A stretch of DNA of 64,000 nt, from NCBI GenBank assembly GCA_902826215.1, contig CADEDY010000014.1, forward strand, positions 1 through 64,000, given 5' to 3'. Below, piece after piece: positions 53,495 through 61,977 of this stretch; the stretch's first letter is position 1, and every line of letters starts with the position of its first letter. Made by a program: the position numbers and the translations under genes. Source of the stretch: an uncultured Bacteroidota bacterium (GTDB lineage Bacteria > Bacteroidota > Bacteroidia > Flavobacteriales_F > PHOS-HE28). The notes under the pieces are model-generated. The model was not told where the DNA came from. It did no database searches and was given only the letters and a program-made list of their open reading frames with translations.

Positions 53495-55054
53495 CTAGCG
53501 CCGGAAGGTGTAGAGTTCGTAGTGGTCCTGCGTTTCGCTCGCAGTTTGTTCAGTAAAGCCCTGTTCTTTCATCCTAGTGAGAAAAGGGTCGACGGAAGGC
53601 CGTCCTTTCACATCCAAGTGAAGGAAGGTGATCGTCGTGGCGTCGTCGACCTTCGGTTCCACTTTGCTCAATATCACGAATGGAAGATCCGCAGGCAGAT
53701 GATGCATGATCCGTGGCAGGCCGGAGCGCTTGCGGTCGTCGGTGATCAGGAGGTCGCTGCCGGCCATTCGCGCGTACCATGCCTCAGGCAGCACATTCTG
53801 CACATACTCCGAACCAGCGATCGAAGCGGGGAAAGCGATGCATAGTTGAGCCATGTGCGCCATCAGGATCCAACCTTGCCCCCGACGAGGGATCACCCGC
53901 ATCGCCAGATCGACGATAACGACGGCCAGAAGCGGCCAAAAGTAGGCCAAATACTGCTCGCCGACAGCGTGTGGTGGGCTCACCCCCATGAGGTACAAGG
54001 CCAATGTGAAGGCTCCTGCCCACAGCATGGTCATGGTGTAGAACATGATCGGTCGATCCCAAGGGATCCGTTGGAAGGAACCACGCCGGAACAGGATCCA
54101 GAGGCCTGCCGTTCCGAATGCTGTGCAGACAAGCAAGTAAACATAGCGCAGCAGATGACCATTGGCGAAGAAGGCGAGTGCGGCGTAGAAGAACGTGCGG
54201 ACGCGATCGAGAAAGCTTACGGCATCGGCGGGGTCCTTCACTTTGTTCTTGTATACATCGATGAAATCGAAGATCTCCGGGAACAGGGCAAGGAACAACG
54301 CAACGGAAGCGAGCAACGACAATGCGTAGCGAAGGGTAGGGGCTCTGAAACCGTTCCGGAACAGCATGAAAAGCGCGCCCGGAAGCAGTAGGAAGGTGAA
54401 ATAGTAGTGCGTCAGCATCCCTGCCGCATTCACCAGCGTGAACAGGACCCGATGCCAAGGTCGCACCGTGCCATTCAGCAACCGATCCGAGAGCAGGTAA
54501 GAAGCCATGGCGAACAACGCCATGAATTGGTAATGGCGCGCTTCCAGATCGATCTGCACGACGGCCGGGGAGAGGTACCAGAGCGCCAAAGCGACCCATA
54601 CCGCAGGTGAATTTCCCCAGAGACGGCGGGCCACCATCAGCATCAACGCACCAACACCGACTCCAGCGAACACGTTGAGCAGCGCACCACCCGAGATACC
54701 TGCTCCGAAAAGGACGTGTACAGCGTGGAGCGCCCAGAAGTAGAGCGGCGGGTGTATATCGAAGTGCGCCAGATCGTGCGATACGGTGCCGAACATCATG
54801 TGCGAAGGCCGAGCGTAGTAGGCTTGGATATCGCCTGCCACCCGGCGCCGATCCACCATGCCATCGATGTTCTCCTGATAGGCTCCCTCCGTCGCAGCCG
54901 CACAGAGGTAGCTGACGCTCTCGTCGTGCGAAAGTCCCTTTTTCAGCACGAGAACTCCGTGAAGCCGCATGCCGAAACCCCATGCAAGCAACCCGATGAG
55001 TACGACTCGCGCCATGCGCTCCAGGTGTTCTTTGCGGCCGAGGTCCATTTTCAA
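53495..55054 (-). CDS. GT-C family membrane glycosyltransferase (ArnT/PMT-like)
   Basis: 519 aa with about ten to twelve membrane helices and a soluble C-terminal domain. The first periplasmic loop carries the catalytic-type aspartate in GLSHDESVSYL, and a second loop DLAHFDIHPPLYFWALH is typical of GT39/ArnT-like transferases. Such enzymes use lipid-linked sugars to modify lipids or proteins on the outer face of the inner membrane. It is the first gene of the operon with the GT2 and STELLO-type genes. Confidence 0.85.
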   Translation of the reverse strand: MKMDLGRKEHLERMARVVLIGLLAWGFGMRLHGVLVLKKGLSHDESVSYLCAAATEGAYQENIDGMVDRRRVAGDIQAYYARPSHMMFGTVSHDLAHFDIHPPLYFWALHAVHVLFGAGISGGALLNVFAGVGVGALMLMVARRLWGNSPAVWVALALWYLSPAVVQIDLEARHYQFMALFAMASYLLSDRLLNGTVRPWHRVLFTLVNAAGMLTHYYFTFLLLPGALFMLFRNGFRAPTLRYALSLLASVALFLALFPEIFDFIDVYKNKVKDPADAVSFLDRVRTFFYAALAFFANGHLLRYVYLLVCTAFGTAGLWILFRRGSFQRIPWDRPIMFYTMTMLWAGAFTLALYLMGVSPPHAVGEQYLAYFWPLLAVVIVDLAMRVIPRRGQGWILMAHMAQLCIAFPASIAGSEYVQNVLPEAWYARMAGSDLLITDDRKRSGLPRIMHHLPADLPFVILSKVEPKVDDATTITFLHLDVKGRPSVDPFLTRMKEQGFTEQTASETQDHYELYTFRR

Positions 55055-55138
55055 GGGATGGCAAGTTTATCACTCCTCGACTTGGCGCGCCCCTAACTCC
55101 GCGTGTTCCGTTCCTTTGACGCGCTTAACAGAATACGC

Positions 55139-56665
55139 ATGGCATCAGCGGAGAGCTTCGAGACCCTCATGAAGGACGGGTATTTGTTCAAAGGGGACAG
55201 CATCACCCTTGGTGGTCCGATGTTCGAGGGGGAGATCCCTTCGGGCGCCTTGGTAAAAGTGCCGCTGCGGACGATGAATCGCCATGGCTTGATCTGTGGC
55301 GCCACCGGTAGCGGTAAGACCAAGACACTGCAAGTGATCGCCGAGCAGCTTTCCCTTTCCGGGGTTCCCGTGCTGCTCATGGATGTGAAGGGCGACCTCA
55401 GTGGTCTGGCCCAGCCCGGCGTTACGAACGACAAGATCACGGCTCGTCATGCCCGTTTGGGACTGCCGTACGAGCCACAGGGCCTTCCTGTGGAATTGCT
55501 CACCCTGAGCAACGAACCAGGCGCGCGGTTGCGGGCCACGGTCAGCGAGTTCGGCCCGGTGCTTTTAAGCAGGATACTGGATCTCAACGACACGCAGCAA
55601 AGTGTGCTCGCACTGGTCTTCAAGTACTGCGACGACAACGGTTTGGCGCTGCTCGACCTGAAGGATCTGCGTCGCGTGCTTCAGTTCACCACCGATGAAG
55701 GGAAGGAGGATATCCGCAAGCAATACGGTCAGGTGAGCAGTTCCACGGTGAACATCATCCTGCGCAAGCTCATTGAGATCGAGCAACAAGGGGCAGAGGC
55801 GTTCTTCGGTGAGCGGTCCTTCGAAGTGGAGGATCTTCTTGCCACACGCGACGGGAAAGGCGTGATCCATATCGTTCGCCTCACCGATATCCAGGACAAA
55901 CCCAAGCTTTTCAGCACCTTCATGCTCTGTCTCCTAGCCGAGATCTACCAGAAATTCCCCGAGGTCGGCGATCCGGAGAAGCCCAAGCTGGTGCTCTTCA
56001 TCGACGAAGCCCACCTCATCTTCAACACGGCCACCAAGGCGTTGCTGGACCAATTGGAAACGATCATCAAACTGATCCGGTCCAAAGGCGTCGGTATCTA
56101 TTTCTGTACACAGGACCCCAGCGACGTGCCGGAAAGCGTTCTCGGTCAGCTCGGCTTGAAGGTGCAACACGCCTTGCGGGCATTCACCGCCAAGGATCGC
56201 ACGACCATCAAAAAGACCGCCCAGAACTACCCGCTTACGGACCATTACGACACCGAAGCGCTGATCACATCGCTCGGGATCGGTGAAGCACTTGTTACGG
56301 CGCTGAGTGAAAAGGGGACCCCAACCCCGCTGGCGCATACGCTCCTTCGCGCGCCCATCTCACGCATGGATGTCCTGACCTCGGGAGAGACGGCAGGGTT
56401 GGTCCGCCAAAGCCGGATCGCGGAACATTACAACGAGGTGATCGATCGCGAGAGTGCCTTTGAGATCCTGGAAGAGCGGATGAAGAAGCACGCTGTACAG
56501 GAAGAACCGAAGACGCCTGCTAAGCCCGCTAAGCCTGGCAAGAAGGAGCCCTCCATGATCGAGGACATCAGCAAGAACACCATGGTGCGTCAGGTCGGCC
56601 GCACGGTCTTTCGTGAGTTGGCCCGTGGCCTATTGGGCGTTCTGGGTGTGAAGTCCCGTCGATGA
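55139..56665 (+). CDS. HerA-like ATPase (DUF853, YjgR type)
   Basis: 508 aa. The P-loop GATGSGKTKTLQVIAEQ is near residue 52, Walker B LVLFIDEAHLIFN near residue 287, and the downstream IYFCTQDPSDVP segment is family-specific. The C-terminus has a lysine/proline-rich linker (TPAKPAKPGKK) and a basic helix. The family is related to the FtsK/HerA pumps but its role is unknown. The start is ATG 55139 after a TTCCTTTG box (55111-55118). It overlaps the next gene by 4 bp. Confidence 0.88.
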   Translation: MASAESFETLMKDGYLFKGDSITLGGPMFEGEIPSGALVKVPLRTMNRHGLICGATGSGKTKTLQVIAEQLSLSGVPVLLMDVKGDLSGLAQPGVTNDKITARHARLGLPYEPQGLPVELLTLSNEPGARLRATVSEFGPVLLSRILDLNDTQQSVLALVFKYCDDNGLALLDLKDLRRVLQFTTDEGKEDIRKQYGQVSSSTVNIILRKLIEIEQQGAEAFFGERSFEVEDLLATRDGKGVIHIVRLTDIQDKPKLFSTFMLCLLAEIYQKFPEVGDPEKPKLVLFIDEAHLIFNTATKALLDQLETIIKLIRSKGVGIYFCTQDPSDVPESVLGQLGLKVQHALRAFTAKDRTTIKKTAQNYPLTDHYDTEALITSLGIGEALVTALSEKGTPTPLAHTLLRAPISRMDVLTSGETAGLVRQSRIAEHYNEVIDRESAFEILEERMKKHAVQEEPKTPAKPAKPGKKEPSMIEDISKNTMVRQVGRTVFRELARGLLGVLGVKSRR

Positions 56666-57693
56666 AGAGTCCTGCGCAAGTGGTCTTTCTGCTGTTGTTG
56701 TCCACCTCGTTCGGTTGCGGTGCTGCGCTTTCTACGGATGAACTGAAGAAGGATCCGACCGCCGCCGAGAGCGATACCAAGGGGTTTCCGCTCACCGGTC
56801 GGCACGTGGTCTGTTACAACGTGGAGAACCTGTTCGATACCAAGGATGACCCCGCAACGAATGATCAGGACTTCCTTCCTGGTTCGGCCATGCAATGGAC
56901 CGAAGAAAGACTCGCTCTGAAGCTGGACCACCTCGCTGAAGCGATCGGCCTCGCAGGCGATGGATATCCTGCCTTGATCGGTTTGGTGGAGGTGGAGAAC
57001 AAGCAAGTGGTCGAACGGCTTGTCAATGAAACGGCATTGAGAGGAGCCCGATACACCATTGTTCACCAGGATTCGCCGGATGAACGTGGGATCGATGTCG
57101 CGCTGTGTTTCGATCCATCCGCATTGCGCTTGGTGAACTCGGAATTCTTGGAGGTATCGCTAGATGAAGATCGCACGAGGGATATCCTACATGCCGAGTT
57201 GAATGGCGGAGAACTCACGTTCCACGTTTTCGTGAACCACTGGCCCAGTCGACGTGGTGGACCGGCGCAAAGCGAACCGAAACGGATGGCAGCGGCCAAG
57301 GTCCTGCGCGATGCCATCGAAAAGGTCCGGACAGGCACTACAACACATGTGCTTGTGATGGGCGATTTCAATGACACGCCGAACGATCAAAGCATTCAAG
57401 AGGGTCTTGGAGCCGGTTGTTCCGTGAAAGGAGAACGCTTGGTCGACCTCATGTGCATGGAACAACCAGCCGGCCATGGAAGCTATCTGTACCGTGGGGC
57501 CTGGGACTATCTCGATCAATTCATCGTTGATCCGAGTCTCCTACCGCAGGTCAAGAAGGCATCCGCCCTATGGAACGAGAACTTGCTGTTCCGGCATCCG
57601 AAATACGGCCTTTCACCGGATAAGACGTACAGCGGCGGGCACTACAAGGGTGGCTACAGCGACCACTTACCGATCGTGCTGGAGTTCAATTGA
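56662..57693 (+). CDS. Endonuclease/exonuclease/phosphatase-family lipoprotein
   Basis: 343 aa. A lipoprotein-type signal (LLSTSFGC, candidate C19) and an EEP domain: VVCYNVENLFDTKDD, ALIGLVEVENK with the metal-binding Glu, FVNHWPSRRGG with catalytic His, VMGDFNDTPNDQS and the final GYSDHLPIVLEF. All catalytic residues are intact. It may hydrolyse extracellular nucleic acids or phosphate esters. Its ATG overlaps the stop of the HerA-like gene, although the two act in different compartments. Confidence 0.88.
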   Translation: MKSPAQVVFLLLLSTSFGCGAALSTDELKKDPTAAESDTKGFPLTGRHVVCYNVENLFDTKDDPATNDQDFLPGSAMQWTEERLALKLDHLAEAIGLAGDGYPALIGLVEVENKQVVERLVNETALRGARYTIVHQDSPDERGIDVALCFDPSALRLVNSEFLEVSLDEDRTRDILHAELNGGELTFHVFVNHWPSRRGGPAQSEPKRMAAAKVLRDAIEKVRTGTTTHVLVMGDFNDTPNDQSIQEGLGAGCSVKGERLVDLMCMEQPAGHGSYLYRGAWDYLDQFIVDPSLLPQVKKASALWNENLLFRHPKYGLSPDKTYSGGHYKGGYSDHLPIVLEFN

Positions 57694-57710
57694 ACGCACT
57701 TCGGGCAGCC

Positions 57711-57745
57711 AAAAGGAGAACGCCCCGGATTCGTTCCGAGGCGTT
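57711..57745 (-). terminator. Terminator of the LPP20-like gene
   Basis: An 11-bp stem (57719-57729/57735-57745, one G-U pair as RNA) is followed on the minus strand by CTCCTTTTGG. Confidence 0.7.
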
Positions 57746-57765
57746 CCAGTGTGGAATGGGCCGGT

Positions 57766-58338
57766 TCACTCGGTCACGGCATCCGACTTACGGATCTCCT
57801 CGTCGAGGATCTCATCGATCTTCTTGCGGGTGATGTCGTCGATCTTATCATCCGTCCGGGCTTGCTTCTTCATGAACCGGAACATGGCGTTCTTCTTGAT
57901 CTCGTAGGCCACGTAAACCGTGTAGTCCTTCGTGGTCTCGTTGTAACGCACTTCCTCGTCGATCTTCCGCATGTCGGCCATCTCGGTGTTCATCACCTCC
58001 CGCACCAGCGTTTGGAACTTGTCCGCCACATCCGCCGCATTCCCGTTCTCGGTTTGACCCAAGTACTGGTCGGTTACCGCACGGATATTGGTCTTCACCT
58101 GTGCTGCGAGCTGGTTCTTCGCGTCCAGATCCGCCTTGCTACGCGCGATGTTCTGGGCTTGGCTCACACCCATGCCCGTTCCACGGAACCAAGCGGCATT
58201 GCTCTCGTACTTGCTACCGGAGAAGGGCTGCTTCACTTTCTCCCCAGCGGGGTTGTTCTTCTTGTTGCACGCGCTGAGGCCGCCGATCAGGGCCATGCAG
58301 AGGGTGAGGGGAATGGCGACAGTGCGTAGGGCGTTCAT
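57766..58338 (-). CDS. LPP20-like lipoprotein
   Basis: 190 aa. A clear lipobox LSAC (C24) is followed by NKKNN. The mature domain (GTGMGVSQAQNIARSKADLD, then QVKTNIRAVTDQYL) resembles the LPP20/FlgO-like fold of small bacterial lipoproteins, with a strand TVYVAYEIKKN and a charged helical C-terminus. Function unknown; outer-membrane location is likely. Start 58338 begins the signal peptide. TTTCTTTG (58363-58370, minus strand) 24 nt upstream resembles other -7 boxes here. Confidence 0.78.
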   Translation of the reverse strand: MNALRTVAIPLTLCMALIGGLSACNKKNNPAGEKVKQPFSGSKYESNAAWFRGTGMGVSQAQNIARSKADLDAKNQLAAQVKTNIRAVTDQYLGQTENGNAADVADKFQTLVREVMNTEMADMRKIDEEVRYNETTKDYTVYVAYEIKKNAMFRFMKKQARTDDKIDDITRKKIDEILDEEIRKSDAVTE

Positions 58339-58458
58339 GGTGGTTCGGTTCTGTTTCGACCACAAAGAAAAGACCGTGCCAGCGGTTCATCACGATCAAG
58401 GCCGTTCATGTCGTAATTGTCCGAATTCGTTCGCATCTTTCGGTCAAATCCACCTGAC

Positions 58459-59505
58459 ATGCGTGTACTAAAGACCATCCTCATCATACTTGGAGCAATA
58501 GTGGTTCTAACCGCTGTTCTCATCGCAATGGCTCCGGACGAATATCGTTGTGAGCGCTCCGTTGTCATCGATGCTCCGCCCAGCACGGTGTATCCACATA
58601 TTTCGTCATTGGCGGCCATGGACAAATGGTCCCCATGGAACGAGTACGATCCCAACATGAAAAAGAGCATGGAGGGAACCGATGGAACGGTCGGGGCAAA
58701 GTCCATGTGGGAAGGGAATGAGGACGTTGGCAAAGGGGAGCAGACCATTACAGCGCTTAAACCGGACCAAGGGGTCGAGTTGGACCTCAAATTCCTTGAG
58801 CCTTGGCAGTCGCAAAGCAAGGTGGCCGTGGATCTGGTGCCAGAAGGTGAAGGAACCAAAGCAACGTGGTCGATGTCCGGTGAGAATGACATGATGGGCA
58901 AGTTCTTCGGCCTGTTCATGGACATGGATGCCATGATCGGCAAGGACTTCGAGAAGGGCCTGGCGATGCTGAAGGACGAAACGGAAAAGGCAGCTGCTGC
59001 GGATAGGGCTGAATTGGCCGCCAAGACCTCCGGCGGTTATATCGTTGAAACGATCGAACACCCGGAAACGGTGTACGTGGGAAAGCGCAACAAGAAGGTG
59101 AAGTGGGATGGGATCGGTTCCTATTACGCAACGACCTTGCCTGCCGTAGGCGCTGCAATTGGTGCCGCGAAGCTCCAAATGGCGGGAGCACCGAGCGGGA
59201 TCTACTGGGAGTGGAACGAAAAGGACCAGACGGCTGATATTTTGGCAGGGATGCCGGTGAAAGGTGACGCAGACATTAAGGTCCCCGGATTCGAAACCCA
59301 TGTGGTTCCGGCTTCGAAAATGTTGATGATCGCCTACTACGGGGACTATGCTGCCAGTGGCAAGGCCCACGAAGCCATGGATGCCTTCATTAAGGACAAG
59401 GGAATGGATCACTATGGGAACGTGATCGAGGAATACGTCACGGACCCGATGAGCGAACCCGATACCACCAAGTGGCTGACGAATATCTACTACATGGTGA
59501 AGTAG
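58459..59505 (+). CDS. SRPBCC-domain protein with GyrI-like C-terminal domain
   Basis: 348 aa. A membrane anchor (about residues 5-25) precedes a START/SRPBCC lipid-cavity domain (about 32-175; SVVIDAPPSTVYPHISS, MDKWSPWNEYDP), and the rest (about 195-348) resembles the GyrI/SOUL-type effector-binding domain (VETIEHPETVYVGKR, SGIYWEWNEK, VVPASKMLMIAYYGDY). Both domains bind small hydrophobic ligands; the physiological ligand is unknown. Start 58459 gives the anchor directly. A hairpin follows at 59519. Confidence 0.82.
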   Translation: MRVLKTILIILGAIVVLTAVLIAMAPDEYRCERSVVIDAPPSTVYPHISSLAAMDKWSPWNEYDPNMKKSMEGTDGTVGAKSMWEGNEDVGKGEQTITALKPDQGVELDLKFLEPWQSQSKVAVDLVPEGEGTKATWSMSGENDMMGKFFGLFMDMDAMIGKDFEKGLAMLKDETEKAAAADRAELAAKTSGGYIVETIEHPETVYVGKRNKKVKWDGIGSYYATTLPAVGAAIGAAKLQMAGAPSGIYWEWNEKDQTADILAGMPVKGDADIKVPGFETHVVPASKMLMIAYYGDYAASGKAHEAMDAFIKDKGMDHYGNVIEEYVTDPMSEPDTTKWLTNIYYMVK

Positions 59506-59518
59506 GTTGTTTCCTGAG

Positions 59519-59560
59519 GAAGCCCTGCACCGATCAAAAGACCGGAGCAGGGCTTCTTCG
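59519..59560 (+). terminator. Probable terminator
   Basis: GAAGCCCTGC (59519-59528) pairs with GCAGGGCTTC (59547-59556), then TTCG. The T-run is weak. Confidence 0.6.
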
Positions 59561-59617
59561 CTTCCGATCGTTCGCAGTTCGTTTGCATATCCTCCAAAAG
59601 GGCCAAGCTTCTGTCCA

Positions 59618-59625
59618 GACCTTTG
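59618..59625 (+). promoter_or_regulatory. Candidate -7 box GACCTTTG
   Basis: It ends 5 nt before the dipeptide epimerase start; identical to the box before the DUF5683 gene. Confidence 0.35.
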
Positions 59626-59630
59626 CGCTG

Positions 59631-60668
59631 ATGGAACTAGCCTTGGCCAGATACCGACTGCTTTTCAAGCATCCTTTCGGCACTGCGCACGGGACAAGGG
59701 ATGGTACGGATTGTGTCTTCGTGCGACTTTCGGAGGGTGCTGTGCATGGTTACGGAGAAGCGACACTTCCGCCGTACTTACCGTATGATCAATCTGCTGT
59801 CTATCAGGAATTAAGCACCGTGGATCTCAATGCATTTATCCGATCTTTTGAAAGGTCGCCTTCTTTTCAGGCACTCTCTCCGCCTTCCCGAGCAGCACTC
59901 ACGACAGCGCACTATGACTTGATATCCAAACGTTTGGATACTTCTATTTCAAGTTCGCTAGGAATCGCTGAACCGAGGCATCTGGATGGTCGAAGCATGG
60001 TCACGTTGGGATTGTGCCCGATTCCTGATATCTCGTTGAAATTGAGCGAATTGCCGATTTCATCTTTACTAAAGGTCAAATTAGGGTCAGACCATGATCG
60101 TGCGACCTTAGGACGTATTGCAGAATTGGATGCGAGGCCGATATTCCTGGATGCCAACCAAGGCTGGGATCATGTTGATCAGGCTCTTGAAGCCATCGCG
60201 GTTCTTGGTCCGGATCGGATCGTCGGGATGGAACAGCCGTTCGGCAAGGAACAATGGGACCTGCACAAGGATCTAGGCGCTCGAACAAAGATCCCGATCT
60301 ATGCGGATGAAAGCATCCAGGGTCTGAATGATCTGGAGCATGCGCAAGGCGTGTTCAGCGGAGTGAATCTGAAGCTGATGAAGTGTGGAGGATTGGATGT
60401 TGCCAAAGCGATGGTCGAGCGGGCCAAGTTGCTTGGTTTGCAGGTCATGTTGGGCTCAATGAGCGAAAGTTCGTTGGGCTGTGCCGCGATGTATCAACTA
60501 AGCGGCATTGCAGATCTTTTGGATCTGGATGGACCGTGGCTGATCAGCAATGATCCATTCGAAGGATTGGTAATGGAGGCTGGTGAGTTGCACGTTAGAA
60601 GTAGTACGGGAACTGGTGTGGAACCGGCGTTTCCTACATTGTTGAACTGGACCACTATTGGCGCATAA
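59631..60668 (+). CDS. Dipeptide epimerase, enolase superfamily
   Basis: 345 aa. An enolase-superfamily enzyme of the muconate-lactonising group. Visible active-site elements are the KxK acid/base pair in LLKVKLGSD, metal ligands in IFLDANQGW (D), GMEQPFG (E) and IYADES (D), and the opposite-face lysine in NLKLMKCGG. These fit L-Ala-D/L-Glu epimerase, which recycles peptidoglycan dipeptides; the exact dipeptide is not certain. MenC is less likely given the motif set. This region is locally more AT-rich than its neighbours. A convergent TPR gene follows. Confidence 0.85.
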   Translation: MELALARYRLLFKHPFGTAHGTRDGTDCVFVRLSEGAVHGYGEATLPPYLPYDQSAVYQELSTVDLNAFIRSFERSPSFQALSPPSRAALTTAHYDLISKRLDTSISSSLGIAEPRHLDGRSMVTLGLCPIPDISLKLSELPISSLLKVKLGSDHDRATLGRIAELDARPIFLDANQGWDHVDQALEAIAVLGPDRIVGMEQPFGKEQWDLHKDLGARTKIPIYADESIQGLNDLEHAQGVFSGVNLKLMKCGGLDVAKAMVERAKLLGLQVMLGSMSESSLGCAAMYQLSGIADLLDLDGPWLISNDPFEGLVMEAGELHVRSSTGTGVEPAFPTLLNWTTIGA

Positions 60669-60737
60669 TTTATATTATGTAAAGTTGAATTCGGCTGGAA
60701 AAGAACTGAATGGACTCTCCGATCCACCTGCAAGCCA

Positions 60738-60771
60738 TAAAACGAACAGGCCGGGAGATCATCCCGGCCTG
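60738..60771 (-). terminator. Terminator of the gyrA-TPR unit
   Basis: A perfect 10-bp stem, CAGGCCGGGA with its complement (60747-60756/60762-60771), is followed on the minus strand by TTCGTTTTATGG. Confidence 0.8.
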
Positions 60772-60792
60772 CCCTATGGATATTGTATCCGA

Positions 60793-61956
60793 TCAATTCC
60801 CGAGCAACGCTTTCATCGCAGCGTACTTGTCCTGGTCGCCGGTCTTCGCGTACAGCTTCATAAGCTGTTGAATGGTCTGCACATCTTCAGCCTTCAGCTC
60901 GTGCGCTTTCTCGAAGTATGGCACCGCCTTCACGTAGATATCGTCGGCGACCTTCTTGCACTTGGTGTACTCCGTGTCGCTCTTGATCTTGTTGCACTTC
61001 TCGTATTCGTAGGCCGCGCGGTTGTTGTACAGCACGCCGATGTTGAAGTAACTATCGAAGAACTTCGGATCCAACTCCAAGCTCCTCTTGTAGGCTTCCT
61101 CGGCTTTCGTATACCAATTGGTCATATCTGCTTCATCCTTCGCGTCCGTGGCTTTCTTATCGTACAAGCTCGCAAGCACAGACCACAGCACGGCGTTGTT
61201 CGGGTCCTTCTGGATGCCCAGTTTCACGCTTTCTTCCGCTTCGGCACTCCGATCAGCGGCCAACAAGTAGCTCATCTCGTCCAGGATCAGATCCTTTTCA
61301 TCGGGGAACCGGGTCCTTCCTTCTTTGATCGCATTGATGGCTCCATCCAAATTATCCCCTTTGCGCTCCAAGCTGGCGATGTACCGGTAGATCTCCGGTT
61401 TGTTGTATCCGGCAGCGATAGCGTCCCGGTAGCGGGCGATCGCCCCAGCAGCATCGCCCTTCTGCTCGTACGCGAGGGCTGAGTTGAACACGGCATTGGT
61501 ATCGACCTGACCAAACGCCTTGGCGATCCTTTCTGAACGGGCGTAGTTGGCGATGGCGGCGTCGAAGCTCTTGGCCGTGAAGGCTTCGTTACCAGCATTC
61601 AAGGATGCGATCTGCAAAGCCCCCAAGGAACGGGTGTTCTCGATCTTGTAGTTGCCTTTAGCGTCCAATTCATTGGCTTTCAGATAACTCTCCACGGACT
61701 TATCAAGAGCATCAGGGAATTGGGTCTTCAGCGCAGCGTCCTCACCCATGGCGATCAATCGGTAGATCTCTCCCCGATAACGCCAGGTCTTCTCCGAGGC
61801 TCCGGTCTTGGCATCAAGGATCGCAGGTTCAATGAACTCCACGGCCTTCGCATACTGGCCATCCTTCATGTAGTTGTATGCATTCACCACGTTGGCATTC
61901 TGAGCGCTCAGGCTCATGCTCAATGCCAGCGTCCCTATCAATACTGCGATCTTCAT
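60793..61956 (-). CDS. Exported TPR protein downstream of gyrA
   Basis: 387 aa. A signal peptide (ending SLSAQ) and an array of about eight TPRs over the whole mature protein (for example GDAAGAIARYRDAIAAGYNK, EEAYKRSLELDPKFFDSYFN). A CNKIKSDTEYTKCKKV insert carries two cysteines. It lies 21 bp after the gyrA stop on the same strand and is followed by a terminator, so it is probably the last gene of that transcript. Function unknown. Confidence 0.82.
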   Translation of the reverse strand: MKIAVLIGTLALSMSLSAQNANVVNAYNYMKDGQYAKAVEFIEPAILDAKTGASEKTWRYRGEIYRLIAMGEDAALKTQFPDALDKSVESYLKANELDAKGNYKIENTRSLGALQIASLNAGNEAFTAKSFDAAIANYARSERIAKAFGQVDTNAVFNSALAYEQKGDAAGAIARYRDAIAAGYNKPEIYRYIASLERKGDNLDGAINAIKEGRTRFPDEKDLILDEMSYLLAADRSAEAEESVKLGIQKDPNNAVLWSVLASLYDKKATDAKDEADMTNWYTKAEEAYKRSLELDPKFFDSYFNIGVLYNNRAAYEYEKCNKIKSDTEYTKCKKVADDIYVKAVPYFEKAHELKAEDVQTIQQLMKLYAKTGDQDKYAAMKALLGN

Positions 61957-61977
61957 GTGTTCGGTTTACGTCTTGAT

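Noticed and set aside
53784-55073. 429-codon minus-strand frame within the GT-C gene
   Set aside because: It lies on the same strand in another frame, is arginine- and cysteine-rich without domain pattern, and the overlapping GT-C protein has clear membrane helices and motifs.
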